Assembly (NCBI GenBank): GCA_947588965.1
Contig: CANQAN010000008.1
Location: forward strand, 16,930-80,929
Reading direction: 5' to 3'
Length of the DNA: 64,000 nucleotides
Source of the DNA: an uncultured Helicobacteraceae bacterium
GTDB lineage: Bacteria > Campylobacterota > Campylobacteria > Campylobacterales > Helicobacteraceae
Shown here: positions 38,549 to 47,810 of the stretch, piece by piece
How positions within the stretch are numbered: position 1 is the stretch's first letter
Layout: every line of letters starts with the position of its first letter
The notes under the pieces: generated by a model
Database searches by the model: none
The model's input: the letters and a program-made list of their open reading frames with translations, nothing else
Told to the model about the DNA's origin: nothing
Program-made: the position numbers and the translations under genes

Positions 38549-39646
38549 TTAGGATTTTTGTGTGTTGATGTGAATTAAAACACTCTCCAAAAGTGCATCA
38601 ATATCTCCATCTAAGACTGCATCGGCATTTGTAGAGGTGGCTTTAGAACGTAAATCTTTAACCTGCTGATAGGGGGTTAGGACATAGCTTCTGATTTGAT
38701 GTCCCCAGCCAATTTCACTTTTTGTTGCGTTATTGCTCTGCTCCTCTCTTTTTTGACGTTCTAATTCATAGAGCTTTGATTTGAGCATTTTAAGGGCGCT
38801 TGCCTTGTTTTTGTGCTGACTTCTGTCGTTTTGGCATTGCACCACGATTCCCGTTGGAGTGTGCGTGATACGGATCGCGGATTCTGTTTTGTTGATATGC
38901 TGTCCCCCTGCACCAGAAGCGCGATAAGTGTCTATGCGCAGGTCTTTTTCTTCAATCTCAATCTCGATATTATCATCAATCTCGGGTGTCACTTCTACTG
39001 CGCAAAAACTCGTATGTCTCTTTGCGTTGGCATCAAAGGGAGAGTTGCGCACGAGGCGATGGATTCCACTTTCTACCTTTGCATAACCATAAGCATTTTC
39101 ACCCTTAATGATAAAACTTGCATCTTTGATTCCCGCCTCTTCGCCCTCTTGATAGTCAAGCAATTCTACCTTGAATCCCCTGCGCTCTGCCCAGCGCAAA
39201 TACATGCGATAGAGCATACTTGCCCAATCTTGCGATTCTGTTCCTCCTGCTCCTGGTGTTATGGTAAAGATTGCGTTGTTTGCATCAAGCGGATCGCTTA
39301 ACATCACTTCAATCTCTGCATCTTTAATGAGCTTTTCTAGGTCTTTGGAATCTGTAAAGAGCTGCTCTAAACTCTCTGTGTCATCTAAGGATAATTCAAA
39401 AAGCTCTTCAGTATCGCTCAATGCCGATTTTGCAAGATTGTATTTTTCTAGCTTTTGGAGGCAGAGTTTTTTTTCTTTTTGCAGTTCCCCAGCCCTTTTT
39501 GCATCTTCCCAAAACTCCTTTTCTTGCTCCAATTTTAGAATCTCTTCTATGCGCGTTTGCAGAACGTGAGGTTGCATAATTTTTTCTATATTTTTGCATT
39601 TGGCATTTAGATCTTTAAGCAGTGCGCTGTATTCATAGGTGTCCAA
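38549..39646 (-). CDS. prfB: Peptide chain release factor 2
   Basis: This 365-residue factor releases peptides at UGA and UAA codons. The SPF tripeptide anticodon is in [12 protein letters not shown] (about residues 198-209), and the catalytic GGQ is in [16 protein letters not shown] (about 244-259). It starts with TTG at 39646 behind AAAGGAAAACT. There is no in-frame UGA near codon 25, so the programmed frameshift of many prfB genes is absent. It lies 9 bases after mnmH and converges tail-to-tail with phoH. Confidence 0.95.
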   Translation of the reverse strand: MDTYEYSALLKDLNAKCKNIEKIMQPHVLQTRIEEILKLEQEKEFWEDAKRAGELQKEKKLCLQKLEKYNLAKSALSDTEELFELSLDDTESLEQLFTDSKDLEKLIKDAEIEVMLSDPLDANNAIFTITPGAGGTESQDWASMLYRMYLRWAERRGFKVELLDYQEGEEAGIKDASFIIKGENAYGYAKVESGIHRLVRNSPFDANAKRHTSFCAVEVTPEIDDNIEIEIEEKDLRIDTYRASGAGGQHINKTESAIRITHTPTGIVVQCQNDRSQHKNKASALKMLKSKLYELERQKREEQSNNATKSEIGWGHQIRSYVLTPYQQVKDLRSKATSTNADAVLDGDIDALLESVLIHINTQKS

Positions 39647-39655
39647 AGTTTTCCT

Positions 39656-40654
39656 TTATTGATAAAAATTTTTTGCAAATTCCAAAATCTCTTCGCGAAC
39701 TTGTTCTTTGGAGTGATAAACGATACTGTGGCAAAAAGATTCCTTTTTATAAACTTTGTCATAATATTGCACAAGTAGAATCTCAACGGTGTGACTCAAA
39801 TTACCACGATAAAAAGAATCTTTTGCTTCTTTCCAAAATTTCTTTTGCATAAAAGGTGCGATTTTTTGCATAGAGATTTCAAAAAATTCGGGTGCTATTT
39901 TACCATATTGTTGCAAGATTCTTTGTGTGCGTTGTTGCAGGGGGGCGACAATTAGAATCTTCGGGGCATTTTGGTAGGCTTGATAGAGCTGTGATGGCAA
40001 AATGAGTTTTCCGATTTTCTTTCCCTCACCCTCTACCAAAACAAAAGGGGCATTTTCTAGGGATTTTAGTCGTGCAAAGAGGAGATTTTGGAACATCTTA
40101 ACGCTTGGCTGTTCTCCATAGATTCCGCCAAAGTTTGAGCCACAATGATTGGCCATCTCCTCCAAATTGAGCGCATTTTCAAAGGTTTGCAGAATCTCAC
40201 TTTTGCCACTTCCTGTTTGTCCAACAAGAGTGATAAAGCGGTGTTTAGGAGGGATTTGCAGATAGTCTAAAATATATTTGCGATAGGATTTGTAGCCTCC
40301 ATCTAGGATTGCGACTTGATAGCCGATTTTATCAAGCACGACGGCAAAGGCATTGCTACGCATTCCACCTCTTGCGCAATGGATTCCAAAGGGCTTTTTG
40401 GGACTTATAAGATCTTTGAGATTCAATAAATGTTGAGAGATATTTTTTGTGATAAAGCTTGCTCCTAAGACTTTTGCTAAAAAATGATTTTGCTTATAAA
40501 GTGTGCCAATCTCTTCAAATTCTTCGTTGTTTAAAACAGCGCAATTTAGGGCATTTGGAATGTGAGATTCTGCAAATTCTCTTGGGGAACGTACATCAAA
40601 AACATGGGAAAAATCCATTTGTAAAAATGTTTCAATGGGAAGTGTTTTTATCAT
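39656..40654 (-). CDS. mnmH: tRNA 2-selenouridine synthase
   Basis: This 332-residue enzyme (SelU/YbbB) changes 2-thiouridine in tRNA anticodon wobble position to 2-selenouridine. The N-terminal rhodanese domain has the catalytic cysteine in GIHCARGGMRS (about residues 91-101), and the C-terminal P-loop domain has VGQTGSGKSEILQ (about 142-154). SNFGG and the LVEGEGKKIGKL block agree with the family. Its presence implies selenophosphate synthesis (SelD) elsewhere in the genome. Confidence 0.9.
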   Translation of the reverse strand: MIKTLPIETFLQMDFSHVFDVRSPREFAESHIPNALNCAVLNNEEFEEIGTLYKQNHFLAKVLGASFITKNISQHLLNLKDLISPKKPFGIHCARGGMRSNAFAVVLDKIGYQVAILDGGYKSYRKYILDYLQIPPKHRFITLVGQTGSGKSEILQTFENALNLEEMANHCGSNFGGIYGEQPSVKMFQNLLFARLKSLENAPFVLVEGEGKKIGKLILPSQLYQAYQNAPKILIVAPLQQRTQRILQQYGKIAPEFFEISMQKIAPFMQKKFWKEAKDSFYRGNLSHTVEILLVQYYDKVYKKESFCHSIVYHSKEQVREEILEFAKNFYQ

Positions 40655-40692
40655 CTAAAGACTCTAAGGGATTTTAAAAGATTTCAAAGAAA

Positions 40693-40796
40693 CCCTTTTT
40701 AAGATACTTGCGGCACACAAATTTTCCAGAGGCTCTGCTGTGTTCCCACCCTGAAGCATTATCCAAAAAACTCATTGCACAAGTCTCAAAAAGGGC
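40693..40796 (-). ncRNA. ffs: 4.5S signal recognition particle RNA
   Basis: The minus strand encodes a hairpin of about 104 nt with the bacterial small SRP RNA fold. The apical part reads CAGG, GTG, GGAA tetraloop, CAC, AGCAG, which is the conserved symmetric loop (CAGG/AGCA), stem and GGAA tetraloop that bind Ffh. The ends pair as GCCCTTTTT with AAAAAGGGT and ACTTGTG with CGCAAGT. No protein is encoded in this gap. The position next to mnmH and pgpA shows no direct functional link. Confidence 0.9.
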
Positions 40797-40802
40797 GTTG
40801 AA

Positions 40803-40808
40803 ATTATA
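40803..40808 (-). promoter_or_regulatory. -10 element of the SRP RNA gene
   Basis: TATAAT on the minus strand lies six to seven bases before the predicted 5' end of the SRP RNA at about 40796, an almost ideal distance for a sigma-70 start site. Confidence 0.7.
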
Positions 40809-40841
40809 TTTTATTCTCGCAAAAAAAGCAAATCCTAGTCT

Positions 40842-41363
40842 CTAAGGAGACAGGAGTGCAAGAGATTCTAATTGTTCTAAAAGTCCAACGAGAATCAATC
40901 CTAACAATCCCGCAAAGAATCCTGCCAACAAATCATCGCCCATCACCCCCAATCCTCCTTGTATTTCGCGATCGATTTTTCCAATGACAGAGGGCTTCCA
41001 AATATCAAAAAGCCTAAAGAGTACAAAAGCTAAAATAAGCTCTAGCATTCCATGCCCAATCATAGAAATACTCATCCAAACCCCCGCCAATTCATCAATG
41101 ACAATCTCGCTTCTATCATGTGCTAAGCCCTCTTTTTCGTAGGCATTAATGACTTTAATAGCGATTACACTCACAAGCAAAGAGCTTAGAAAAAGTGTGT
41201 TAGGAGCGATATAGTGGGCAATAGCCCAACCAAAGGGAAGGGCTACAAGCGTACCAACGGTGCCGGGCGCGACTTTAGAGATTCCGCTAAAAAAGAGCGT
41301 TAAAAACATTTTTTTAAAAAAATCACGACTGTCTTTGAATGTTGTGAAAAAAGAATCCCTCAT
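40842..41363 (-). CDS. pgpA: Phosphatidylglycerophosphatase A
   Basis: This 173-residue membrane enzyme dephosphorylates phosphatidylglycerophosphate to phosphatidylglycerol. It has about four helices. The family motif GTVGTLVALPFGWAI (about residues 34-48) and the acidic stretch VIDELAGVWMS (about 88-98), plus LVLFRLFDIWKPSVIGKIDR in shorter form FRLFDIWKPSVIG, are visible. It follows the ATP-sulfurylase-like gene by seven bases. Confidence 0.87.
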   Translation of the reverse strand: MRDSFFTTFKDSRDFFKKMFLTLFFSGISKVAPGTVGTLVALPFGWAIAHYIAPNTLFLSSLLVSVIAIKVINAYEKEGLAHDRSEIVIDELAGVWMSISMIGHGMLELILAFVLFRLFDIWKPSVIGKIDREIQGGLGVMGDDLLAGFFAGLLGLILVGLLEQLESLALLSP

Positions 41364-41370
41364 AGTGTGC

Positions 41371-42570
41371 CTAGCTTAAAGAATGGATTTGATAGAGGGC
41401 AATGAGTTTGAGATAGAAATCCTCATCATCTTTTTCTTCTATCATTCCATGGTTTGCAAACATCGCTCCAAACTGCTTAAGAAGCGGACTGAAACGTTTA
41501 GGAAAGAGTGAGCTAAGAATCTTTGCAGAGATTTCTTTGCGAATCAGAATTGTCGGCGGAATGAGCCCTGCACGCAAAATTTCTTGCAAGAATCCAGAAT
41601 TATAGCGAATGTGATGATGGCTCCCATGTGGGCAAGTTTTAAAGCTTACAATCGTGCTGCATTGACTGCAATAGACAAACTCATGCAATAATTTGACATT
41701 GATTTTAATATCCTTAATGGTGTCAAAAATAGAATAAATTTTCTGATTGTCATAATAGAGTGTGAGATTAGGATAATTTTCTCCAATGATAATTTTATCA
41801 CAGCCAAGATTCTGCGCCAAAATCGCATCCAAAATAATCCCATGTGCCCCTGCAAAGAGATAAATATCATCAAGGGGGTAAATGACAATGCGACTTGTTG
41901 GCAGGTAATTTTCTACGACAAACTGCAGACACATTTTACGCAAATTAAAATCCAAAAGCCTCTCATTTTGATGTCTTAAAAGCAGAAGGACGAGCAAGTC
42001 ACTCTCATCAAGTGCGAATCTAAAAATCCTCTCATGAATGCGCGTTACAGGTGAGGCGTCAATGACCATTGCGGTCACATTTTCGGCTTGCATATGTTTT
42101 TTAGTGTGCAAAATAGCGTCTTTGTTAATGTGTTGCATAAAGGGAAATTCTGAAAGCTCTAATGTGTATTCTCCACAAATTGCGTAATTTCCAAGCCTTT
42201 GATTGATGTTTTGTGCTTTTTGTGAATAGACATCTCCGCCCATAATCTTAAAGAGTCGCTCTTGCTTATTAATCGCAAAGGTTGAATCCACAAGCAATTC
42301 TCCACATGGCTTACCTGCACAAATGAGTGTGATGTGCTCACCTTTTTGCGCACTCTTAATAACTTCTTCGTTGCGCCTTCCCGCAGGGGCTAAAATGAAA
42401 GAAAAAGGAAAGCTCTGTCCTCTAAAGATTCCCGTTTGATCTACTTCTTTCATCTCCTCTTCGTTCATCAAATGTGTAACAGGAGAGAGCAATTTCTCTT
42501 GACACAAAAGGAGTGCAAAAACCGCTTCTTGATCGATAAATAAGGTGCTATTTTTTCTTTGTGATTCCAT
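41371..42570 (-). CDS. Degenerate ATP-sulfurylase-like protein
   Basis: This 399-residue protein resembles the PUA-like plus catalytic domains of ATP sulfurylase. LGCDKIIIGENYPNLTLYYD and the zinc-site-like YCSQCSTIVSFKTCPHG (about residues 311-327) followed by SGFLQEILRAGLIPPTILIR match the C-terminal half of the family. The catalytic motifs are not intact: the expected QxRNP is replaced by RHQNERL, the HPLxG motif is missing, and GPREA reads GAHGI. I infer a non-sulfurylase role, perhaps regulatory. It overlaps the regulator gene by 23 bases. Confidence 0.6.
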   Translation of the reverse strand: MESQRKNSTLFIDQEAVFALLLCQEKLLSPVTHLMNEEEMKEVDQTGIFRGQSFPFSFILAPAGRRNEEVIKSAQKGEHITLICAGKPCGELLVDSTFAINKQERLFKIMGGDVYSQKAQNINQRLGNYAICGEYTLELSEFPFMQHINKDAILHTKKHMQAENVTAMVIDASPVTRIHERIFRFALDESDLLVLLLLRHQNERLLDFNLRKMCLQFVVENYLPTSRIVIYPLDDIYLFAGAHGIILDAILAQNLGCDKIIIGENYPNLTLYYDNQKIYSIFDTIKDIKINVKLLHEFVYCSQCSTIVSFKTCPHGSHHHIRYNSGFLQEILRAGLIPPTILIRKEISAKILSSLFPKRFSPLLKQFGAMFANHGMIEEKDDEDFYLKLIALYQIHSLS

Positions 42571-43441
42571 ATTTTTTACGCTTTTCCCATAAACTTTTTC
42601 TTGACATTCCTAAACGCTTACTCAGCTCCGTGTCAGGATATCGGTCTTCAAATTTCAAAATCATAGCCTTAATGTATTCATCAACACTTAAAATGTTATC
42701 TTGAAGTCCGTGTGAAACCTCTTTGACATTAAGCTCAAAGACATTTTTGAAATCACTCAAATCGCCGCTAAGGCAAGAAAACACGACGGGAATGTTTTTT
42801 AATCTTTTCATGCAATCTTCCTTGTCTTCTTTAGAGAGGATTTCAAAGCCAATGACATAAGTAAGCTGTGTCTTGGGGAGATCTTTTAAGAGCTGTACGT
42901 GGTTTGTAGAATCCTTGTAGAGCGAAATAAAATTGATTGTGAATTTTTTATGAATGGCGTAATTCACAACACACATATCAATGGACTTTTGAGAGATGCT
43001 CTTAATAATGAGTGGAAAAGAGACTTTTGTATTAATCGTATAGGTGGGCAGCAGGAGGGAGTTGCAAAAATAATCGCGATAGAAAGCAATTTCTTTTTTG
43101 AGTTGGTGGAATTCTATGTAATGCTTGATTTTTCTCACAAGCTCATCAATCATAAAGGGCTTGACAATATAATCGCTTGCCCCCGCTTTTATCGGATTTG
43201 TAACCATATCATCATTGACATAGGGAATCATCATTATGATAATGGAATTTTTGAATTTCTCAATCACGGGATAAAAGTTTTGTCCGGGAATGTTTGCAGA
43301 TAAAAGGATAATGTCGGCATTTTCAAAATGAAGTGCCTCATCAATGCTAGAAGTACTCTCGCAAGTGAAGCCAAATTGTCCGAGTTTAGAAGTGATACTC
43401 TGTGCCAAATAAATTTCATTTTCAATGATTAAAATTTTCAT
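42548..43441 (-). CDS. HP1021-type orphan response regulator
   Basis: This 297-residue protein has a receiver-like domain (MKILIIENEIYLAQS) and a Fis-like helix-turn-helix at the C terminus (ELSKRLGMSRKSLWEKRKKYG, about residues 271-291). At the phospho-acceptor position (about residue 48) serine stands in place of aspartate (ILLSANIPG), and the acidic pocket reads ENE. This matches H. pylori HP1021, a redox-responsive regulator that works without phosphorylation. Five cysteines are spread over the protein, in line with redox sensing. It sits next to ispDF, as in H. pylori. No histidine kinase is encoded nearby. Confidence 0.85.
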   Translation of the reverse strand: MKILIIENEIYLAQSITSKLGQFGFTCESTSSIDEALHFENADIILLSANIPGQNFYPVIEKFKNSIIIMMIPYVNDDMVTNPIKAGASDYIVKPFMIDELVRKIKHYIEFHQLKKEIAFYRDYFCNSLLLPTYTINTKVSFPLIIKSISQKSIDMCVVNYAIHKKFTINFISLYKDSTNHVQLLKDLPKTQLTYVIGFEILSKEDKEDCMKRLKNIPVVFSCLSGDLSDFKNVFELNVKEVSHGLQDNILSVDEYIKAMILKFEDRYPDTELSKRLGMSRKSLWEKRKKYGITKKK

Positions 43442-44648
43442 GAAACAATCCTTTCTGCAATCTTTTCCAATTAAAATATTCTAAAACCACATTTGCCTGC
43501 GCCAAAATCCCCTCTTCTCTGCCAATAAAACCTAATTTTTCTGTGGTTGTCGCTTTGAGATTAACCTTAAAGGATGGGATTCCTAAAATCTTTGCGATAT
43601 TTTTTTCTATGGCAGATTTGTAGGGAGCAATCTTTGGTTTTTGCGCAAAAATTGTAATGTCTGTTTGCAAGATAGCATAACCCACTTCTGTGCTAAAGGA
43701 TACAATGGTTTGAAGCAACTCTTTAGAATCTGCCCCCTTATAATTGTCATCATTATCGGGGAACCACTCTCCAATGTCTCCTGCGCCTATCGCACCAAGA
43801 ATCGCATCGCAGAGGGCATGCAAACAAACATCGCCATCGCTGTGTGCAATAAGCTTGAAAGGACAAGGAATGGGAATCCCGCCTAAGATGATTCCATCCC
43901 CCTTATCTAATGCATGAATGTCGCTCCCTAAGCCTATGAGAGTTTTTCTGCTTGGGGATTGTAGGCGCATTCCTTCTAAATCTTCTAAAAAGGTGAGTTT
44001 TTTTGCCTCTTTATCTCCTAAGACAAAGCCGATTTGTCCTCCATGCGCAGAAATGGCACTACTCTCATCGGTGAAATCTCCCTTATCTAAGGCGGGTTTG
44101 AGTATGGAAAGTCTGCTTAGTTGCGGCGTTTGAATAATTTTGAGAGAATCTCTTTTGAGATATTGTAGTCCGTCATTTTCTTGATAGGCGATAGTGTCGC
44201 ATAGAGACAAGTATGGTACGACACAATCATAATTTCCGACTTCTTTGAGAATTCTTTGGCATAATGCTTCAGAAACAAGACAACGTGCAATGTCATGCAC
44301 AAGAACAAAATCAACATCTGCATTTAAGGCGTTAATGGCATTTTGTAGGGATTCCTGCCTTGAAGCGCCACCCTCTATGAGCTTGTAATCTAGGGCGTAA
44401 GAGTCCAAATACTTGTGCATATAGGGGATTTCATTGCCCTTTGCAGTCAGAATGGATTGAGAGAAGGGATAAACATTGTGTAAATCTATTGCAACCTTGA
44501 GCCACAGAGGAATTGCGCCGATACGAATCCATTGCTTTTTGGGTAGTTTGGTAACATTTTTTGTGTGGTTGCAGAGAGATTCTTGTGTAGAATCTCTAAA
44601 GCGACTGCTATCACCCGCACCCAAAAGAATTAAAGCAATTTTTAACAC
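43422..44648 (-). CDS. ispDF: Bifunctional MEP cytidylyltransferase / MEcPP synthase
   Basis: This 408-residue fusion makes isoprenoid precursors by the MEP pathway. The IspD part (about residues 1-235) has the opening IALILLGAGDSSRF with a later arginine/lysine nucleotide site and VLVHDIARCLV. The IspF part has GLGSDIHAL and GGIPIPCPFKLIAHSDGDVCLHALCDAILGA, with the metal-binding DxH and H residues. It starts with GTG at 44648 after GAGGATATTCT. It is fused as in other Helicobacter. A second, unusual DXS-like gene of the same pathway lies at the end of the window. Confidence 0.94.
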   Translation of the reverse strand: MLKIALILLGAGDSSRFRDSTQESLCNHTKNVTKLPKKQWIRIGAIPLWLKVAIDLHNVYPFSQSILTAKGNEIPYMHKYLDSYALDYKLIEGGASRQESLQNAINALNADVDFVLVHDIARCLVSEALCQRILKEVGNYDCVVPYLSLCDTIAYQENDGLQYLKRDSLKIIQTPQLSRLSILKPALDKGDFTDESSAISAHGGQIGFVLGDKEAKKLTFLEDLEGMRLQSPSRKTLIGLGSDIHALDKGDGIILGGIPIPCPFKLIAHSDGDVCLHALCDAILGAIGAGDIGEWFPDNDDNYKGADSKELLQTIVSFSTEVGYAILQTDITIFAQKPKIAPYKSAIEKNIAKILGIPSFKVNLKATTTEKLGFIGREEGILAQANVVLEYFNWKRLQKGLFHENFNH

Positions 44649-44717
44649 AGAATATCCTCATAAAAAACTGCCTTCATTGTATATAAAAAGCCCTTTAGAA
44701 TCCATTAAGGATTCTTA

Positions 44718-46361
44718 TTAAATCTTAAAGTTTCCAATATGTGTTTTTAAGACACTGGAAATATCCTTGAGTATTTTTGCGGCTTCAGTGTTGCTCTCCA
44801 TAGACTGCGCGGTATTTTTGGAATCTTGCGTAATTTCATTAATCTCTTCTGCGAGTTTTTGCATGTTTTCTGTCTGGTTGTTTGTCGCCTCTACAACTTC
44901 CTTTACCTTTGTGAGGGAATCGCTTGCCTGTGCTTCAATCTGGTTGAGGAGCTCACTTGCTTCATTGGCGAGTTGCATGCCCTTTTCTACTTGTGGGACG
45001 GCATTTTGGATAGCTTCTACTGCTGTTTGTGTTTCGTTTTGAATCACGTCAATCATTCTGGCAATTTCCGCCGTTGCAACACCTGTGCGCTCGGCAAGTT
45101 TGCGAATCTCATCAGAGACAACGGCAAATCCACGTCCTGCCTCTCCTGCACGGGCTGCTTCAATGGCGGCATTAAGAGCTAAGAGATTTGTTTGATCGGT
45201 GATTTCTTTAATCAATTCCGCACTGCCACCAATTTCTTGAGAATGTCTCTCTAGCATACGAATGTGTTCAGAAGATGATGTGACTGTTTGTGTGATTTTT
45301 TCAATCTCTTCAATGGTGACGCGCATAGCCTCTATACCCTTATTAGAGAGTACTGCTGTGTTTTTTGAGTTTTCTTCGGTTTGCTTAGCGATATCAGAGA
45401 CTTGATTGACTCCCTCAACGACTTCTTTAATGCGCACCGCAGAATATTCGGAGCTTTGGACTTGACGTTGAGAGGACTTTTTGGATTCCTCTGATCTTTG
45501 AGTGACTTCATTGGCACGTTCATTGAGACTTTCAGAAGACTTCATAATCTCCAAAACAATGGAACGTAATTTTTCTTGCATTTGTGCAACGGATGCCAAC
45601 ATACTTCCTTGAAATTTCGTTTGAACATGCGTGTTGAGATTTCCGCTTGCTATGCTTAAAACAGCCTTGATTGCGTCTTTTGGCTCTCCGCCTAGATTGG
45701 AAACAATGAGGCGCGTGATGTAGATCACATCAAAAATGGCTAAAATCAACGCAACGACAGAAAGCCATAAGGTGATATCAAGGTAAGAGGTCAGTTCTTT
45801 TCTTGCTGTAACTGTGAGATTGTGATTTTTTTCTTCTTGATAATCAATAAATTCATTAATCACATTGAGCCATTCTACAAACGCACCACGTGCCTGTTGA
45901 ATGAGAATTTTATGTGCATTTTGTATATCGCCTTGCGCCTTTTTGTTGATAACTTCCGCAATCATTGGCATAGTTTTGGATTCTATGGATTTGATACGTC
46001 CGAGAATTTCGTTGTCTTTTGTGTCAAAAAGAGCAGGGTTTTTAAAGATTTCATCCATTTTAATAGCGGAATCTGCATAGAATTCTTCAAGTGTTTTTAT
46101 GAGCCGCAAGGTTTTTTCAATCTCTCCTACATCCTCTAGTATGACAACATCACGTAGGGCAATCGCGCGATCATGTACACTTCCGCGAAAGTTAATGGCA
46201 TAACGTTGTTTGACGGCATTGACATCGGTCACAGTGGAGATTGTTTTATCAACAAAGCTTATCTTGCTGTATCCCACAAATGCAATGACCAAAATAAGGA
46301 CAAAAAGAAGCCCAAAACCAATTAAAAGTTGAGATTTCAACGACAAATTTTTTCCAAACAT
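44718..46361 (-). CDS. Methyl-accepting chemotaxis protein
   Basis: This 547-residue transmembrane chemoreceptor has a helix at about residues 11-30, a periplasmic four-helix-bundle sensor (about 31-185), a second helix near 190-213, a HAMP region and a long cytoplasmic coiled coil. The signalling tip is in [20 protein letters not shown], with [15 protein letters not shown] following. The ligand cannot be told from sequence. It begins a minus-strand run, 69 bases ahead of ispDF. Confidence 0.92.
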   Translation of the reverse strand: MFGKNLSLKSQLLIGFGLLFVLILVIAFVGYSKISFVDKTISTVTDVNAVKQRYAINFRGSVHDRAIALRDVVILEDVGEIEKTLRLIKTLEEFYADSAIKMDEIFKNPALFDTKDNEILGRIKSIESKTMPMIAEVINKKAQGDIQNAHKILIQQARGAFVEWLNVINEFIDYQEEKNHNLTVTARKELTSYLDITLWLSVVALILAIFDVIYITRLIVSNLGGEPKDAIKAVLSIASGNLNTHVQTKFQGSMLASVAQMQEKLRSIVLEIMKSSESLNERANEVTQRSEESKKSSQRQVQSSEYSAVRIKEVVEGVNQVSDIAKQTEENSKNTAVLSNKGIEAMRVTIEEIEKITQTVTSSSEHIRMLERHSQEIGGSAELIKEITDQTNLLALNAAIEAARAGEAGRGFAVVSDEIRKLAERTGVATAEIARMIDVIQNETQTAVEAIQNAVPQVEKGMQLANEASELLNQIEAQASDSLTKVKEVVEATNNQTENMQKLAEEINEITQDSKNTAQSMESNTEAAKILKDISSVLKTHIGNFKI

Positions 46362-46663
46362 AGCATACCTTTCATAGAATTTCCTAAAATGAACCCAACA
46401 AATGCTTTATTTAATGGAACTATTTTTTTGCATTAAATAACCGCGCGAATTCTACTATGATGAAAATTAAAAAACAATAAGAAAAGCTTTTGTGCGGTTT
46501 GTCTTGGTTTTTGTCTTTTAATGCTTACAAAGTCTGTGCGCTAGGAATGCAAAGAGGAATCCTGTGGAGATTCTTTTGAGGATTTAAGAGTTTTTTTGAA
46601 TATTTTAGAATAGAATTTGTGCGATGAATGTTTAAATAATCTCTATCATAAAAAGGAATCAAA
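46362..46663. other. Divergent intergenic region MCP/dapE
   Basis: This 302-bp gap separates two divergent operons and has no plausible gene. On plus, a TAGAAT hexamer (46609-46614) is a possible -10 box for dapE, and AAAAAGGA precedes its ATG. For the chemoreceptor I found no sigma-28 (TAAA-N15-GCCGATAA) match, so its promoter is undecided. Confidence 0.4.
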
Positions 46664-47809
46664 ATGAGCGCAATAGATCTACTCAAACAACTCATTGCCT
46701 ATCCGACAATCACTCCTAAAGAATGTGGAATCTATGAGCTTGTTTGTGAGATTTTGCCTGATTTTAAAGTCTTAAGATTAGACAAAGATGTAGTGCGGAA
46801 TCTTTTTTTATATAAGGATTTTTCTCTTCAAAATGCGCAGTCCTTGAGGGATAAAAAAATGCATTTGTGTTTTGGTGGGCATATTGATGTCGTTCCTGCA
46901 GGAGAGGGTTGGGATAGCGATCCTTTCAGTCCGACAGAAAAGGATGGTTTCCTCTATGGGAGAGGCGCACAAGATATGAAGTCGGGAGTTGCGGCATTTT
47001 TAAGCGCGATTGCCCATTTTAATCACAGTGCAAAAAACTTCAATGGAATCCTCTCTGTCTTATTGACAAGCGATGAGGAGGGGGATGCTGTTTTTGGGAC
47101 AAAATATGTGTTGGAGAAGCTTAAGGAATTGGATTTGGTTCCGACATTTGCTGTTGTTGCAGAGCCTACTTGCGTAAAAGAAGCGGGTGATACATTAAAA
47201 ATCGGCAGACGCGGTTCTATCAATGGAAAAATCCGCATTCAAGGAAGACAAGGGCATGTAGCCTACCCCCAGCAATGTGTGAATCCCATTCATCTTTGCG
47301 CACCACTCTTGCCAAAAATTGCAGATTATCATTTAGATGATGGAGGCGATGGGTTTGAGCCAAGTAGAATCATTCTAACAGACATACGCGGGGGAATGGA
47401 AGTGGTGAATGTAACCCCCAATGATCTGAGGATAATGTTTAATGTACGTCATTCCACAAAGACGGATGAAAAGAGATTGCGCACTCATATAGAGAGTGTG
47501 TTTAGGGGGCTTGAATACACCTTAGAGCTTAAACAAAGCTCCAAGCCTTTCTTGACTAATGCAAAAAGTAAAATTGTGCGAGACTTAGAGGAGATTCTGA
47601 CTTCACAATATGGACATCCTCCGATTCTTAGTACAAGTGGCGGGACATCAGATGCGCGATTCTTTGCGGAGTATGGCGTTGAGGTTGTGGAATATGGCGT
47701 GTGTAATGACACGATTCATTCTGTCAATGAGAGAGTGCGCATAAGCGAACTAGAAGAATTGCAAGAGATCTTTGAGAGCTTGTTAGAAAAATTCTGCAGC
47801 GAGGGATAA
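46664..47809 (+). CDS. dapE: Succinyl-diaminopimelate desuccinylase
   Basis: This 381-residue zinc metallopeptidase-fold enzyme of the M20 family makes LL-diaminopimelate for lysine and peptidoglycan. GGHIDVVPAGEGWDSDPF (about residues 70-87) contains the zinc-binding His and Asp, and RGAQDMKSG with LTSDEEGDA (about 105-145) the catalytic Asp and Glu. GTSDARFF and the later HSVNERV end match the family. It starts an operon that runs through ftsW, a PBP and an exporter. Confidence 0.93.
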   Translation: MSAIDLLKQLIAYPTITPKECGIYELVCEILPDFKVLRLDKDVVRNLFLYKDFSLQNAQSLRDKKMHLCFGGHIDVVPAGEGWDSDPFSPTEKDGFLYGRGAQDMKSGVAAFLSAIAHFNHSAKNFNGILSVLLTSDEEGDAVFGTKYVLEKLKELDLVPTFAVVAEPTCVKEAGDTLKIGRRGSINGKIRIQGRQGHVAYPQQCVNPIHLCAPLLPKIADYHLDDGGDGFEPSRIILTDIRGGMEVVNVTPNDLRIMFNVRHSTKTDEKRLRTHIESVFRGLEYTLELKQSSKPFLTNAKSKIVRDLEEILTSQYGHPPILSTSGGTSDARFFAEYGVEVVEYGVCNDTIHSVNERVRISELEELQEIFESLLEKFCSEG

Positions 47810-47810
47810 A

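Noticed and set aside
38549..39646. Programmed frameshift in prfB
   Set aside because: The reading frame is continuous from the TTG start and no in-frame UGA or CUUUGA slip site was found.
46362..46663. Sigma-28 promoter for the chemoreceptor
   Set aside because: No match to the TAAA...GCCGATAA pattern was found in the gap.
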